Source: a bacterium
GTDB taxonomy: Bacteria > Bacillota > Clostridia > Lachnospirales > Lachnospiraceae
NCBI GenBank assembly: GCA_023664305.1
Contig: JAMPFT010000001.1
Coordinates: forward strand, 584,876-648,875
DNA length: 64,000 nucleotides
Direction: 5' to 3'
Shown one piece after another: positions 16,096-24,821 of this stretch (position 1 is the stretch's first letter; each line of letters opens with the position of its first letter). The notes beneath the pieces are model-generated. The model ran no database searches, was not told where the DNA came from, and worked only from the letters and a program-made list of their open reading frames with translations. Made by a program: the position numbers and the translations under genes.

Positions 16096-16297
16096 CGTAC
16101 CACTCCTTTCCTTGCTGTCCCTTTTCATTTCCTGTTTTATTTCATTTCCCTGTTCCATTCCAGTTCCCTGCTTCGCTTCAGCGCCCTGACGCGCATACCA
16201 ATCAATATCTGCCCTATGATGACAGACCGGCAGGTCTGGCATTGGAAGCTTACTTTCATACTTACATTCTCTGCTTTCCCGCAAACCGGAAGCCGCG

Positions 16298-16948
16298 TTA
16301 CCAAAAGCCGAACGGAAGCACCGCTTCCATGACGATATCGAAAACAACGGCAATTCCCAACGCGGCTATGGTTTCTTTCACGGATTTATGTAAAACAAGT
16401 ATTCCAAACAGCAGCATCAGGACGTTAAGCCATGACCTGATATCGATATAGAACATCCCATACGCGAAAGCGGTGTTCAGCAGAGCACCCAAAATGCCCG
16501 AGGAAAGAACAAGGGCAATGAAGCCTGTCCCCTTTGCATACCAGCTTAAAAAGGCGAGAAAGGGAGAGGCGATCGTAAAGGCAATCCAAATGAAAGCATA
16601 GCTTTTTGGAAAGAACCCCGCCACAAAATTACTGTACAGGTAATAGCTTGCCACAAATCCCGAAAAAAAGAAAAAGACATTGACGGCAGCCCTGACAGGG
16701 GTATGGCTATATACCGATATGCAGACCGCGATAACAATCCACGGCGCAAATCCGCCTAAAAAATTATGAAAATCCAGAGTGTCGTCAATCACCTGCAGCA
16801 GTGCCGGAAGCTCTGCCTGCCGATAGTCCAAATATTTCGAAAACCATCCCATACCGATTCCAAAAAGCAAAATGCCTATCGTGATAAGGGCCTGCCTTTT
16901 GATGGAATCTGATTTTTGAGGCGCCCGTATTTTATCTAAAAAATCCAT
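16298..16948 (-). CDS. Uncharacterised multi-pass membrane protein
   Basis: 216 residues with about six or seven predicted membrane helices (for example ALITIGILLFGIGMGWF, WIVIAVCISVYSH, VNVFFFFSGFVASYYLY, FIALVLSSGILGALL). No charged catalytic motif, ABC or transporter signature is recognisable. The ATG follows AAAGGT. It lies upstream of iolC in the same direction, but the 202-base gap, which holds only a degenerate CATTTCCTG-like pyrimidine repeat, suggests a separate unit. Function unknown. Confidence 0.65.
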   Translation of the reverse strand: MDFLDKIRAPQKSDSIKRQALITIGILLFGIGMGWFSKYLDYRQAELPALLQVIDDTLDFHNFLGGFAPWIVIAVCISVYSHTPVRAAVNVFFFFSGFVASYYLYSNFVAGFFPKSYAFIWIAFTIASPFLAFLSWYAKGTGFIALVLSSGILGALLNTAFAYGMFYIDIRSWLNVLMLLFGILVLHKSVKETIAALGIAVVFDIVMEAVLPFGFW

Positions 16949-16969
16949 CTGCTCAACCTTTTGATTATA

Positions 16970-17556
16970 TCACCCTTCAAATATCCTCAATCTTTTCACA
17001 ATTTCCTCTGGTTCCGGCAACATTTCTTTCATATTTTCCGGCAAAGAATTACTTAGCTGATACGTTGCGACTCCAATCGGTGCATTCGTCTGTTTTAAGG
17101 CATATTCCACATATGTCTTGTCTTTACTCTTACAAATAATAATTCCAATAGACGAATTTTCATCCACCAGTTTTACCTGCTCATCTAATGCTGTCAAATA
17201 TAATTGCATTTTTCCATAATAATTATATTATTGCTCCAGCTAATTTCTCGCACCAATGGTGCGAGTTTTTCGGAACCGCGATAACTCAAATAAAAATTCC
17301 GCATCCGCCAAAGGTTCGCCGCAGAATATCCTTTTGCCCCCGGAAATTCCTTCTGTAATTCTTTTGATAATATCTGCACAATAGACTTCCCCCATCCCTT
17401 TTCCTCCTGCTGTCTATATATTTCTTCTCCTATTTCCCAATAAAGGTTTATTGTTTCAGCGTTTATCATTTGCAATACTTTATACTGCTTTTTATGTATT
17501 AATTCCTTCACCTCATCTACTAAAGGTCTATATTCCATAATTTCAAAATTTTTCAA
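16970..17556 (-). pseudogene. YhcG/DUF1016-type PD-(D/E)XK nuclease gene with internal deletion
   Basis: The first ~120 codons encode the DUF1016 N-terminal domain (INLYWEIGEEIY, GYSAANLWRMRNFYLSY, LAPLVREISWSNN). The last ~79 codons encode the end of the nuclease domain (LYLTALDEQVKL, IGIIICKSKDKTYVEYALKQ). The middle, including the core nuclease motif (IELKIG in intact homologues), is gone. At the join (about 17200-17215) the reading frame changes, so the N-part ends MEKCNYI-stop while the C-part resumes at KMQLYL. The start is either TTG 17556, with GGAGG, or ATG 17538. The gene is inactive. Confidence 0.85.
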
Positions 17557-17647
17557 AGAATTTCCTCCAAATCTCGCACCAGTGGTGCAAGAAATTAATA
17601 TCAAAAGATTATCTATAGTTTCAGGTATATATTTTTCAAACCAAAAT

Positions 17648-18427
17648 TCAGCTACAAATAAACATCCCGTATTCCTTTGGTACTTTCAAAATTCCGTCCA
17701 CCATGTTTTGCTCTAAAACTTTTTTAAGAACGTCCCTCTTTATATTTGTGACCTCCGTCATGCCAGTAAGGGAATATAGGTAATCCAACATATCATCTAT
17801 GTCTGTGACCTCCAGCGAGTCAATGTATTCCATCCTCTCTACGGACGAAAAATATTGAGCAAGTATTTGCTTCCCATTTTGAAGCGTAAAATTTTTATTC
17901 ACTCTGCCTTCTACTCCATACGGCTTTAGTAAATCGGCGATAAAATGCATCATGCCATGCTCTCCATAAGTAGCGCAGTAAAATCTTCCGCTTTCTTTCA
18001 AAACCCTTTTGACCTCAGACAGCCCCTTCCCCAGATCAGGAACATGATACAACATCATATTGGCAATCACAATGTCAAAGCTGTCCGTTTCAAACGGGAT
18101 TTCCTGAATATCGACAACCTGATATGTGACATTGGGATAATTCCCTATCTTACTGTGCGCGGTTTGAATCATTCCTTCCGAGAAATCTGACAACACAAGC
18201 TCTGCACATTTCGTTATCAGCTCAGACTTCCCCGTCCACATGTCACCCGTACCGCAACCGAGTTCCAATATCCTCATACCATTCGTTATCTGATAATTGG
18301 ATACAATCCAGTTTCCGAATCCCTGCTTATTAACAGAGTATTTATCATGAATAGAAATTCTTGTATTCAGATTTGCCGGATTTTTGTATTGCTTTTGAAC
18401 GATATTCTTATCATTGATTGCGCACAT
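17648..18427 (-). CDS. Class I SAM-dependent methyltransferase
   Basis: 259 residues. SAM motif I is RILELGCGTGDMW, motif II FDIVIANMMLYHVPD and motif III LKESGRFYCATYG, as in the UbiE/Methyltransf_11 group. The ATG follows GGGGGAG at short spacing. Stand-alone small-molecule methyltransferases of this kind are frequent in accessory gene blocks; the substrate is not predictable. The gene is visibly more A+T-rich than the metabolic genes around the block, suggesting transfer. Confidence 0.85.
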   Translation of the reverse strand: MCAINDKNIVQKQYKNPANLNTRISIHDKYSVNKQGFGNWIVSNYQITNGMRILELGCGTGDMWTGKSELITKCAELVLSDFSEGMIQTAHSKIGNYPNVTYQVVDIQEIPFETDSFDIVIANMMLYHVPDLGKGLSEVKRVLKESGRFYCATYGEHGMMHFIADLLKPYGVEGRVNKNFTLQNGKQILAQYFSSVERMEYIDSLEVTDIDDMLDYLYSLTGMTEVTNIKRDVLKKVLEQNMVDGILKVPKEYGMFICS

Positions 18428-18450
18428 ATGCTCCCCCTGAAAACTGGAAT

Positions 18451-19044
18451 TTAATTCAGTCCCTCCTGGCCTTGTTTATAAAAATCCAACTCCAAGCCAA
18501 TGATTTCGTTTATTGGAATAATAGTACGTTTTCTACTCTCAAGACTTTCTGCTTGTGCCCAGAGAAATGGATAAAAGGCTACCCCTTCATCAAGTTTAAG
18601 CTTTGAAACATCTGCCTGCCAATTTGTCCAACGATAATCAACGTAAAAGGTATCTGTGTTTCCGTGCAAACACCAGTATAAAAACTGGCTAAAACGTATC
18701 TCCATATCTTCAAATCTCAAGCAATCCGGAGCAAAATACCCGATATTTCCATTTTTTAAGCAGACAAACAGGCCTCCTAAAACATCCTCCGCAATCGCTA
18801 AATCATCATAGGGAAATAAAGCGTTTCTGGAAACAATATTTAGTTCTCCAGAGCCATATATTCTTATCCAGTTATCTATGGTTATGCCGCCTGTATTTTC
18901 AAGTAATATCCCCAAAATGCTTTCAGAATTAACCATATATTTTTCTTTCACACTTTGCCATACGGCACAATCACAAGGGAGAACCTGCACTTTCTTTGTT
19001 GAACTATTTATATCGGCCAATATTCTTTGAAGTTTGTCATTCAA
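18451..19044 (-). CDS. DUF2625 family protein
   Basis: 197 residues matching the DUF2625 pattern: VQVLPCDCAVWQS, then ENTGGITIDNWIRIYGSGE, DVLGGLFVCLKNG, YFAPDCLRFEDMEIRFSQFLYW and FYVDYRWTNWQAD. It starts with TTG after AGGAGG. Function of the family is unknown; it has some similarity in distribution to SMI1/KNR4-type accessory or immunity proteins, which is only context. It sits 32 bases before the nucleotidyltransferase gene in the direction of the block. Confidence 0.75.
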   Translation of the reverse strand: MNDKLQRILADINSSTKKVQVLPCDCAVWQSVKEKYMVNSESILGILLENTGGITIDNWIRIYGSGELNIVSRNALFPYDDLAIAEDVLGGLFVCLKNGNIGYFAPDCLRFEDMEIRFSQFLYWCLHGNTDTFYVDYRWTNWQADVSKLKLDEGVAFYPFLWAQAESLESRKRTIIPINEIIGLELDFYKQGQEGLN

Positions 19045-19076
19045 TTCTATTTTCCTCCTATAAATCCCGATTTATC

Positions 19077-19877
19077 TTAGCCAACCTCTGAAACCCCTTT
19101 GTTTTCAAGCCCTTTCAATTCCTCCCCTAATACGTCGGCAAAATTCTGAATTGGGCCGGCAAGTGATTCCGCATAATCGAGGGTTTGTTGATTATCCTTA
19201 TACTCTAACGGAGCTTTGCGAACCTGCAGGGCAGTTTTAAGCACATCGGGAACCGGACACAAATTGTTTTCCAGAGCCCATTCAGCCGCTACGGTTTTCG
19301 CAATGATTTTTCCGGTGCGCAGGGTGTACAGGCACCGTGCAATATCCAACATCCAGCCGAACGAGTACAGGCTGCGTTCCGTCTTCTGTGCATATTTTCG
19401 GATGCTTTCATAATGATGTTTTATATCGGCATACAAATCGTTGAAATTCGGCGCTTTCAACCGACTGCGAATATCGCCGCCATATAGCAAAGTGCCGCTT
19501 TCCATCAGTTCTGCCATACAAAAACTGTCAAACCGATAGGTATCGGTAATTCTTTCGCCACCGGTTCCCCAATAGACCACCCGGTCGGAGGATCCCGATC
19601 GAAAAGCATCCAGCGTCAGCATTCCGCCCTCAAACGATCGATAATATAGATTGTCAGGTTCTGCTTTAAGCATTGTCTGGCGAAGCTTTACAAGCCTTTG
19701 TGCCTGTTCCTCAGATATCTGCCTGTCCGTTAAGACAAGAATATCAATATCGCTCCACCCCAGTCTGAAATCATCCAGCACCGAGGATCCATACAAATAA
19801 ACTGACGGTTTACAGTCTGATAAAATGCCGCTGATTTCATGGGTCAGCTTGTTTATGGCCTTCTGACGCTCGCTCAC
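19077..19877 (-). CDS. Aminoglycoside-nucleotidyltransferase-like protein (AadA/ANT(9)-type fold)
   Basis: 266 residues. The nucleotidyltransferase signature is VYLYGSSVLDDFRLGWSDIDILVL (G-S...D-x-D), followed by a helical C-terminal domain of the DUF4111 type that in AadA and ANT(9) binds the drug. GTG start with AGGAGG eight bases upstream. Known relatives adenylylate streptomycin or spectinomycin, but chromosomal homologues of this kind often have no proven resistance activity. It lies in an accessory block without any insertion sequence nearby. Confidence 0.75.
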   Translation of the reverse strand: MSERQKAINKLTHEISGILSDCKPSVYLYGSSVLDDFRLGWSDIDILVLTDRQISEEQAQRLVKLRQTMLKAEPDNLYYRSFEGGMLTLDAFRSGSSDRVVYWGTGGERITDTYRFDSFCMAELMESGTLLYGGDIRSRLKAPNFNDLYADIKHHYESIRKYAQKTERSLYSFGWMLDIARCLYTLRTGKIIAKTVAAEWALENNLCPVPDVLKTALQVRKAPLEYKDNQQTLDYAESLAGPIQNFADVLGEELKGLENKGVSEVG

Positions 19878-19919
19878 AATACATTCCTCCTCATCGGCAC
19901 GAGAAGTGCAGACTGGAAT

Positions 19920-20915
19920 TTAATTTACAGTCAAATTCGCTTTCTTAAATACATTTTTTGCTCCCGAATAAAATTGCGTGACACAAACTTGACTTTGATG
20001 GAAATAGATTTGCTTATTTTTCAGTAATCCTTCCTCCACAAGTTCCACGATTATTTCCGCAATAATCTTCACACATTTTCTCTCCTGTGGTTCGCTAAAT
20101 TGATAATCATATATCCAAACATCGTACATTTCCGTATTCCAGTCAGCAATTAAATCACTTGGTTGATTGTCCGCCGTGAAGCATATACAAAACATCGGTT
20201 GCTGCTGATCTATGAATCCCTCGATTCCGAACGAAGTGTATTCCGCTTTATAATTTGTAATAAGTTTCTTTATACTGTTATATGTATCTTCTTTCATCTT
20301 ATTGAAATTTGGCTTTTTTGTGGTATATATCAATTCTTTGTAACCGTTCCGGCAAATACGCTCAATTTGTATTAATTTCCGATCATCATAGGCAAATTTG
20401 TGAATTTCTGTATGATTATTATCACGGCTGATTTGAATTTCAGTTAGAACATCTTTATCATATACAAATTCCTCTACAATATAACCATTGCATCCGGCAT
20501 AGACCAAACATAATCTGGTATTGGAAAAACCATTATCAAATATCGATAATGCCGCCAAATAATCGCTCGATAACCTTAGTCTTTCCGTCCAATCATTATA
20601 GAAATATATTTCTGCTATTTCAAATTTCTCTAAAAACACACTATATTCTTCAATCATAATAAGTCTGTTTTTACTGTCATAGTGATATTTCATGCAATAG
20701 TCAGAAGAGACAGGCGCTTGCAATATTTTCCCATTTAGCTTATCTCCCATTCGTTCATAATAATATGGAGTCGGATTGACAATTCTTCCCTTAGTTATAA
20801 CCGTATTAACAATAAGTGATGCTGCTCTGTCTATGATATTATCCAAATCCTGTTGATAATCAATAAACTTATTTTCAACTTCTTTCAGCTGCACCCAATA
20901 TTTATCTATACCCAT
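19920..20915 (-). CDS. Unrecognised protein, A+T-rich gene
   Basis: 331 residues, soluble, no signal peptide, rich in Tyr, Ile and Asn. The middle part shows a loose repeated pattern of the form K-x-x-Y-D-D/S-x-x-R/K-L-I-x-I-E (for example YHYDSKNRLIMIEEY and FAYDDRKLIQIERI), reminiscent of RHS/YD-repeat strands. The gene is among the most A+T-rich in the window. Neighbours on both sides are accessory genes in the same orientation. It might be an immunity- or phage-related protein, but this is only a guess from context. Confidence 0.5.
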   Translation of the reverse strand: MGIDKYWVQLKEVENKFIDYQQDLDNIIDRAASLIVNTVITKGRIVNPTPYYYERMGDKLNGKILQAPVSSDYCMKYHYDSKNRLIMIEEYSVFLEKFEIAEIYFYNDWTERLRLSSDYLAALSIFDNGFSNTRLCLVYAGCNGYIVEEFVYDKDVLTEIQISRDNNHTEIHKFAYDDRKLIQIERICRNGYKELIYTTKKPNFNKMKEDTYNSIKKLITNYKAEYTSFGIEGFIDQQQPMFCICFTADNQPSDLIADWNTEMYDVWIYDYQFSEPQERKCVKIIAEIIVELVEEGLLKNKQIYFHQSQVCVTQFYSGAKNVFKKANLTVN

Positions 20916-20934
20916 TCTATTACCCTTAAATTCT

Positions 20935-21681
20935 TCAAACCGAAAAATTCACGTTGTCAGAGTTTCCTTCCCTGCTTTCCGGATCCAGCCCGCCGCAGAT
21001 TTTTTCCTTCCGCTCCTTCAGCCGCTCAACGATCATACGATCCAACTGCCCGTAAGACATCAGCAGCTCCTCCGCAGTCCGTCCGTCGGGACTTTTCTCC
21101 GCAAATTCCCAGCTGGGGCGAAACGCATAATGCTCGCGCAGATACGCCTCCACCTTCCGATCCGTCTCCTCGTCCGTACTCAACCGTCCCGCGAACAGAT
21201 CCATGACCAGGAACCCTGCCGCTCCCGCCGCCTCCAGGCAGCACCGATCCCGCTCCAGAACCAGCTGAAAATACTCCGGCGACGCCAGCACCGCATGCTT
21301 GCCGGGCTGCACATAAAGCACCGGATGACTGCCCTCGTATTCCGTTACGCCCTCGATCCTGCTGTTTAAAAACTTTCCGTGAAAGCTGCTCTCCACGCCG
21401 ACGATCCGCTCTTCCCCGTCCAGGTACACAAAAGCGTGCTCCAGATCGTAGAGATGCTGGATGTCATAATCGTAATAGAGGGCGTATTCGATGGCCGTCC
21501 CGCCCGGAGGCGCTTCGATCACCCGGCGGCAGGAGGGGCTTTTCGCTGCCGCTTTATAAATCGTATAACCGATCCCCTGCATGGGGAAGGGCTCCTTTTT
21601 GTCATACCGAAAATGCGGAACAAAGGTTTCCGCCAGCCTTTTGTCATTCATCTCTTCTGTCATACTTTTTTCTTCTGTCAT
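20935..21681 (-). CDS. Unrecognised protein with a Vps62/DUF946-like look
   Basis: 248 residues from the ATG at 21681, which has GGGAGGATGGCGC before it; a 39-codon upward extension lacks a site of its own. Segments such as TAIEYALYYDYDIQHLYDLEHAFVYLDGEE and VESSFHGKF with LYVQPGKHAVLAS recall proteins with a water-exposed beta-sandwich that include Vps62-type domains; this is tentative. Its base composition matches the G+C-rich core rather than the A+T-rich genes on either side, so it may mark old chromosome within the accessory block. Confidence 0.45.
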   Translation of the reverse strand: MTEEKSMTEEMNDKRLAETFVPHFRYDKKEPFPMQGIGYTIYKAAAKSPSCRRVIEAPPGGTAIEYALYYDYDIQHLYDLEHAFVYLDGEERIVGVESSFHGKFLNSRIEGVTEYEGSHPVLYVQPGKHAVLASPEYFQLVLERDRCCLEAAGAAGFLVMDLFAGRLSTDEETDRKVEAYLREHYAFRPSWEFAEKSPDGRTAEELLMSYGQLDRMIVERLKERKEKICGGLDPESREGNSDNVNFSV

Positions 21682-21848
21682 GCGCCATCCTCCCGTCTGC
21701 TTTTCCGTCTTTTCATCTGCTGCCCGAAATTCCGTCATACTGCGGCAAAATCTCACTTCCCGCCACGCCGCCTGCCGCAGCGCATACAATAAATGCAAGG
21801 CAGGAAAAATAAGACACTTGCCAAACCAGCAAATGTCTTATTTTAATA

Positions 21849-22022
21849 TTATGCTTTCATGCATTTACGTTCCTGAAGCATCTTCCTAATTCTTTCAGCT
21901 CCCTTTTTTGTATCTGCAATAATTTCATCGGGTGTCATCTGAATATGTCTTAAAGAATTATATTCCCGAATCTTTCTGATGTCATCAACATCAAATCTTT
22001 CACTTATTATTGGCTCACTCAT
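21849..22022 (-). CDS. Small antitoxin-like partner of the PIN protein
   Basis: 57 residues from the ATG at 22022 (GTG 22031 and ATG 22028 also in frame). The sequence ISERFDVDDIRKIREYNS...MTPDEIIADTKKGAERIRKML is highly charged and helical, typical of small proteins paired with PIN toxins. The start overlaps the PIN gene end (22015-22022). Here the toxin gene comes first, the reverse of the usual antitoxin-first order. Confidence 0.6.
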   Translation of the reverse strand: MSEPIISERFDVDDIRKIREYNSLRHIQMTPDEIIADTKKGAERIRKMLQERKCMKA

Positions 22023-22500
22023 TAACATCACCTTCTTCCAGTAAAACAGATGGCGGATAAATCAGCAAATCCTTATACCCTTCAAGAGTCGTAATTACTT
22101 TTACACCTTTCACTGTCTTTACATTAACAATATGCTTGAAATTCCATGAAATAATAACATCACATCCCGCAATAATTGCAGCGGCTATGTGTTGACAATC
22201 ATCAAAACTTTTTTCCTTCAGTATACCAAAATCTATGAATTTTTCGGCAAGTCTGATAGTGCTGCTGTCCGTTTCCACCTCATTATATTCAATCTGATTC
22301 AGATAGTCCAAAAGAATATTCAGCTTTTCTTCATTACACCTGTCAATTTCTCTAAAAACAATATCGGATACATAAACTTCATAGATGCCTTTCTTAAATA
22401 ATTCCCAAAGAACCAACGTATCCTGCATTTTTTCCGGAGCATCCTCCTGATACAGATAACTTACCACCGAAGTATCCAAATATACCTTCAGTTTTTCCAT
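22015..22500 (-). CDS. PIN-domain toxin-like ribonuclease
   Basis: 161 residues. The PIN fold acidic residues are visible at LKVYLDTSVVSYLY near the N-terminus, FREIDRCNEE in the middle and SFDDCQHIAAAIIAGCDVIISWNF near the C-terminus. PIN toxins of VapC type are Mg-dependent RNases controlled by a partner antitoxin. The downstream gene overlaps by eight bases and is the probable antitoxin. A clear promoter lies immediately upstream. Confidence 0.8.
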   Translation of the reverse strand: MEKLKVYLDTSVVSYLYQEDAPEKMQDTLVLWELFKKGIYEVYVSDIVFREIDRCNEEKLNILLDYLNQIEYNEVETDSSTIRLAEKFIDFGILKEKSFDDCQHIAAAIIAGCDVIISWNFKHIVNVKTVKGVKVITTLEGYKDLLIYPPSVLLEEGDVNE

Positions 22501-22542
22501 TCAGCGCCTCCACTCTGTTTATAAACCGCTCCGCTTAATTTT

Positions 22543-22571
22543 ATTATACCGTTTTACCATAAGAAGTACAA
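22543..22571 (-). promoter_or_regulatory. Promoter of the PIN/antitoxin pair
   Basis: Minus strand: TTGTAC (22566-22571), 17-bp spacer, perfect TATAAT (22543-22548). It lies about 45 bases before the PIN start. Confidence 0.7.
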
Positions 22572-22654
22572 CAAAATTTTTGTGCTTAAGGCAGAATCGT
22601 TGTAGATTTGGTATAGTTTCCGTATAGCAATATAGTATGAAATCTTCTCCCACT

Positions 22655-24319
22655 TTATAGCCTCATCATCGACCTCTTATCCCGGATTTCGATCACATGA
22701 TCAAAGGCCGTATAATCCGTAAAATACAGGGTGGCGGCTCCGGGAGTCTTCGCTTCGCTGTCCTCCTTGCCCTCGGTGAAATGATGCTCGCCAAAGCCCG
22801 GGCCGACAATCAGAGCGTCCCGGCCGTTTCCTATCTCCGCATAACCCTTCTTCAAAACGATGACCTCGCTGCCGGTCAGGGGCATCTCCACCGATTCGCC
22901 GGTCAGGAAATTAACCCCCGTAAAGGCCAGCTCGATCCGCCAGGGCGCGCCCTCTACGCCGGAGGTCTTCACCCGGATATCCACGCCGTTTTCCGCCTCC
23001 TTTACCCAGACGTCGATCTGCATATCCGGCCCCAGCTTTTTCTCCCGGGAAGCGTTATCCATCTTCCACCAGTCGCTGGTCTCCGGCTTCTTTGCAAAGG
23101 GCAGATAATACCAGCCCCGCATGATCTGGGAAAGATGATACTCCCCTTCGGAGAGCCGCTCCATCTTCTCGCTCTTAAAGGCCCGGTGCTCGCAAAAGCT
23201 CCCCGCCACCTTCATCTCCAGCTTGACCGTCCCGTTATGGAAATAAAAGAAATTGGACTTCCCGTTCATCACCGTATAAGTGTACCGGCCCCTCTGGGCT
23301 CTGGCAATCCCGGACTCCGGATAATAACGGCCAAAGTCCGGCCGCTTATAGCTGCCCCCTACCTCCAGCGTCATGTACTCCGGATGCAGCATAAACCAGA
23401 TCAGGAAATCCGGAGAAGTAATCTGCCGCCTCTCGATGATCTCAAAGAGTGTGTTGCACATCTGCAAAAACTCCGGGATATCATACTTCAGCCCCATCTT
23501 CAGGTATTCCAGATAATAATCCTTAGGATACATCAGCCGATCCTTGTCAAAACGGGTGGAGTTCGCCGTGAAAACACTGTCGTCCGGCTCCCAATAGGTC
23601 AGCATCATCCGCAGATTGCGGACGGCATTCTGATCGTAAGTGTCATCCCCCGTGGCCTCCGAGAGCAGAATCATCGCGTCATTGTTGACCCGGTTGTAAT
23701 TTCCCGCGGACTTCTCCGCAAACTCCCCGTCCCCGTTACAGTCAATCCCCTCGTTCAGATAAGTAAAGGCAGCCTCCTCCATCTCCTTACTGTCAAACAG
23801 CCTGCTGCATGCCATCAAAAGAGACGCGATCGCCCAGCGGTGATTCGGCGTGTGGAACCCGCCCTCCAAAAGCCCGTGAGCCCCCGCCCGGACAATACGC
23901 TCCACCTTCTCCAGAATCTGCCGTTCTCCCTCCGGCAGCTTCTCGTTGCCCGCCCGGCCCGCCAGATACTCGTAGACGGGAAGCAGCTTTTTGATACAGA
24001 AGGCCGTATCCGGAGCCGAAAAGAAATTACAGGTGATAAAATCAAACAGCCCGCTCTCATGCTGCACCCGCATCACATAGTCCAGCCCCAGCAAGATACT
24101 TTTCAATACCCTGCCGTCATGATAATAAACCGTGTCCTGATTGCAATAGGCCGCCGCCATACTTGCCACCCGGTAGATCGCAAATTTCGCCTGCACGATC
24201 CCCGCCGGATCCGCAAAACCCCCATACCTGGGACTGTCCGGATCCAAAATCTGGATCTCCAGCGATTTCACCACCCTATTCTCGGTATCCCGAATTATCC
24301 TCTGATAATGCTTCTCCAT
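22655..24319 (-). CDS. Putative polysaccharide lyase / alpha-alpha-toroid glycan-active protein
   Basis: 554 residues, no signal peptide. The first ~330 residues are helical with repeated aromatic pairs as in alpha/alpha-toroid enzymes (MRVQHESGLFDFITCNFFSAP, FHTPNHRWAIASLLMACSRL, KSAGNYNRVNNDAMILL). The rest is beta-rich with WRIELAFTGVNFLTGESVEM, as in heparinase II/III-like or PL8-type lyases. No family can be named with certainty. GGAG lies 11 bases before the ATG. It is last in the minus-strand glycan cluster, separated from GH38 by the 702-base repeat region. A plus-strand frame opposite it is longer (22697-24496) but is Arg/His/Pro-rich and runs into the repeats. Confidence 0.55.
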   Translation of the reverse strand: MEKHYQRIIRDTENRVVKSLEIQILDPDSPRYGGFADPAGIVQAKFAIYRVASMAAAYCNQDTVYYHDGRVLKSILLGLDYVMRVQHESGLFDFITCNFFSAPDTAFCIKKLLPVYEYLAGRAGNEKLPEGERQILEKVERIVRAGAHGLLEGGFHTPNHRWAIASLLMACSRLFDSKEMEEAAFTYLNEGIDCNGDGEFAEKSAGNYNRVNNDAMILLSEATGDDTYDQNAVRNLRMMLTYWEPDDSVFTANSTRFDKDRLMYPKDYYLEYLKMGLKYDIPEFLQMCNTLFEIIERRQITSPDFLIWFMLHPEYMTLEVGGSYKRPDFGRYYPESGIARAQRGRYTYTVMNGKSNFFYFHNGTVKLEMKVAGSFCEHRAFKSEKMERLSEGEYHLSQIMRGWYYLPFAKKPETSDWWKMDNASREKKLGPDMQIDVWVKEAENGVDIRVKTSGVEGAPWRIELAFTGVNFLTGESVEMPLTGSEVIVLKKGYAEIGNGRDALIVGPGFGEHHFTEGKEDSEAKTPGAATLYFTDYTAFDHVIEIRDKRSMMRL

Positions 24320-24398
24320 CTCCGCATCTACTCCTTCTGTTTTTCCTTTATTCCGCTGTACCCAGCGCGCCGCCTATCTGCGTCACTTACCGCACCCC

Positions 24399-24567
24399 GG
24401 CGCGCCGCCCTTGCTACAATCCAGCCGGCGGACGGCCTGCGTTCCCGCGAGGACTGTGCCGGACGACGGTGCTTAGCGAGGTCCTTTCGAGCTTAGCACC
24501 GCTACGTCCGGCCCCAAGCGCAAGCGTGTCCGAGTGGGAACGCAGGCCGCCCGCCAGCGTCACTCGC
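24399..24567. repeat. Long palindromic repeat, copy 1
   Basis: A G+C-rich element. Outer arms are GGCCTGCGTTCCCGC (24434-24448) and GTGGGAACGCAGGCC (24534-24548); middle arms GCCGGACG / CGTCCGGC; inner arms GGTGCTTAGC / GCTTAGCACC around GAGGTCCTTTCGA. Flanks begin GGCGCGCCGCCC...CTACAATCCAGCC. It can fold on either strand into a hairpin of about 115 nt. Confidence 0.9.
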
Positions 24568-24605
24568 CGCATCCAACGCGCCTGCCCTTGCACACTTCCA
24601 TCCCA

Positions 24606-24777
24606 GGCGCACCGCCCCCTGCTACAATCCAGCCGACGGACGGCCTGCGTTCCCGCGAGGACTGTGCCGGACGACGGTGCTTAGCGAGGTCCTTTCGAGC
24701 TTAGCACCCGCTGCGTCCGGCCCTCAAGCGCAAGCGTGTCCGAGCAGGAACACAGGCCGTCCTCCGGCGTCACTCGC
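24606..24777. repeat. Long palindromic repeat, copy 2
   Basis: Nearly the same as copy 1, starting about 207 bp further on. The right outer arm is more diverged (GCAGGAACACAGGCC) but still pairs at 13 of 15 positions. The inner arms and loop are unchanged. Confidence 0.9.
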
Positions 24778-24821
24778 ACCCCTCCGGCGCGGCGCGTCCG
24801 ACAGCGTCTCTTACCTCAACC

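Noticed and set aside
16096-16297. Upstream coding extension of iolC through the region with repeated CATTTCCTG-like words.
   Set aside because: The region is a degenerate pyrimidine repeat; kinase homology begins after the ATG at 16095, which has a good ribosome binding site.
9561-22500. Possible chromosomal integron cassette array (single genes in one direction, GNATs, nucleotidyltransferase, toxin pair).
   Set aside because: No tyrosine integrase and no attC-like core sites (RYYYAAC / GTTRRRY) are visible between the genes; several genes overlap or share ribosome binding sites, unlike cassettes.
22697-24496. Long plus-strand open frame opposite the polysaccharide-lyase-like gene, longer than the gene itself.
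   Set aside because: The product is Arg/His/Pro/Leu-rich like other antisense frames in this G+C-rich DNA, has no ribosome binding site and runs into the palindromic repeats.
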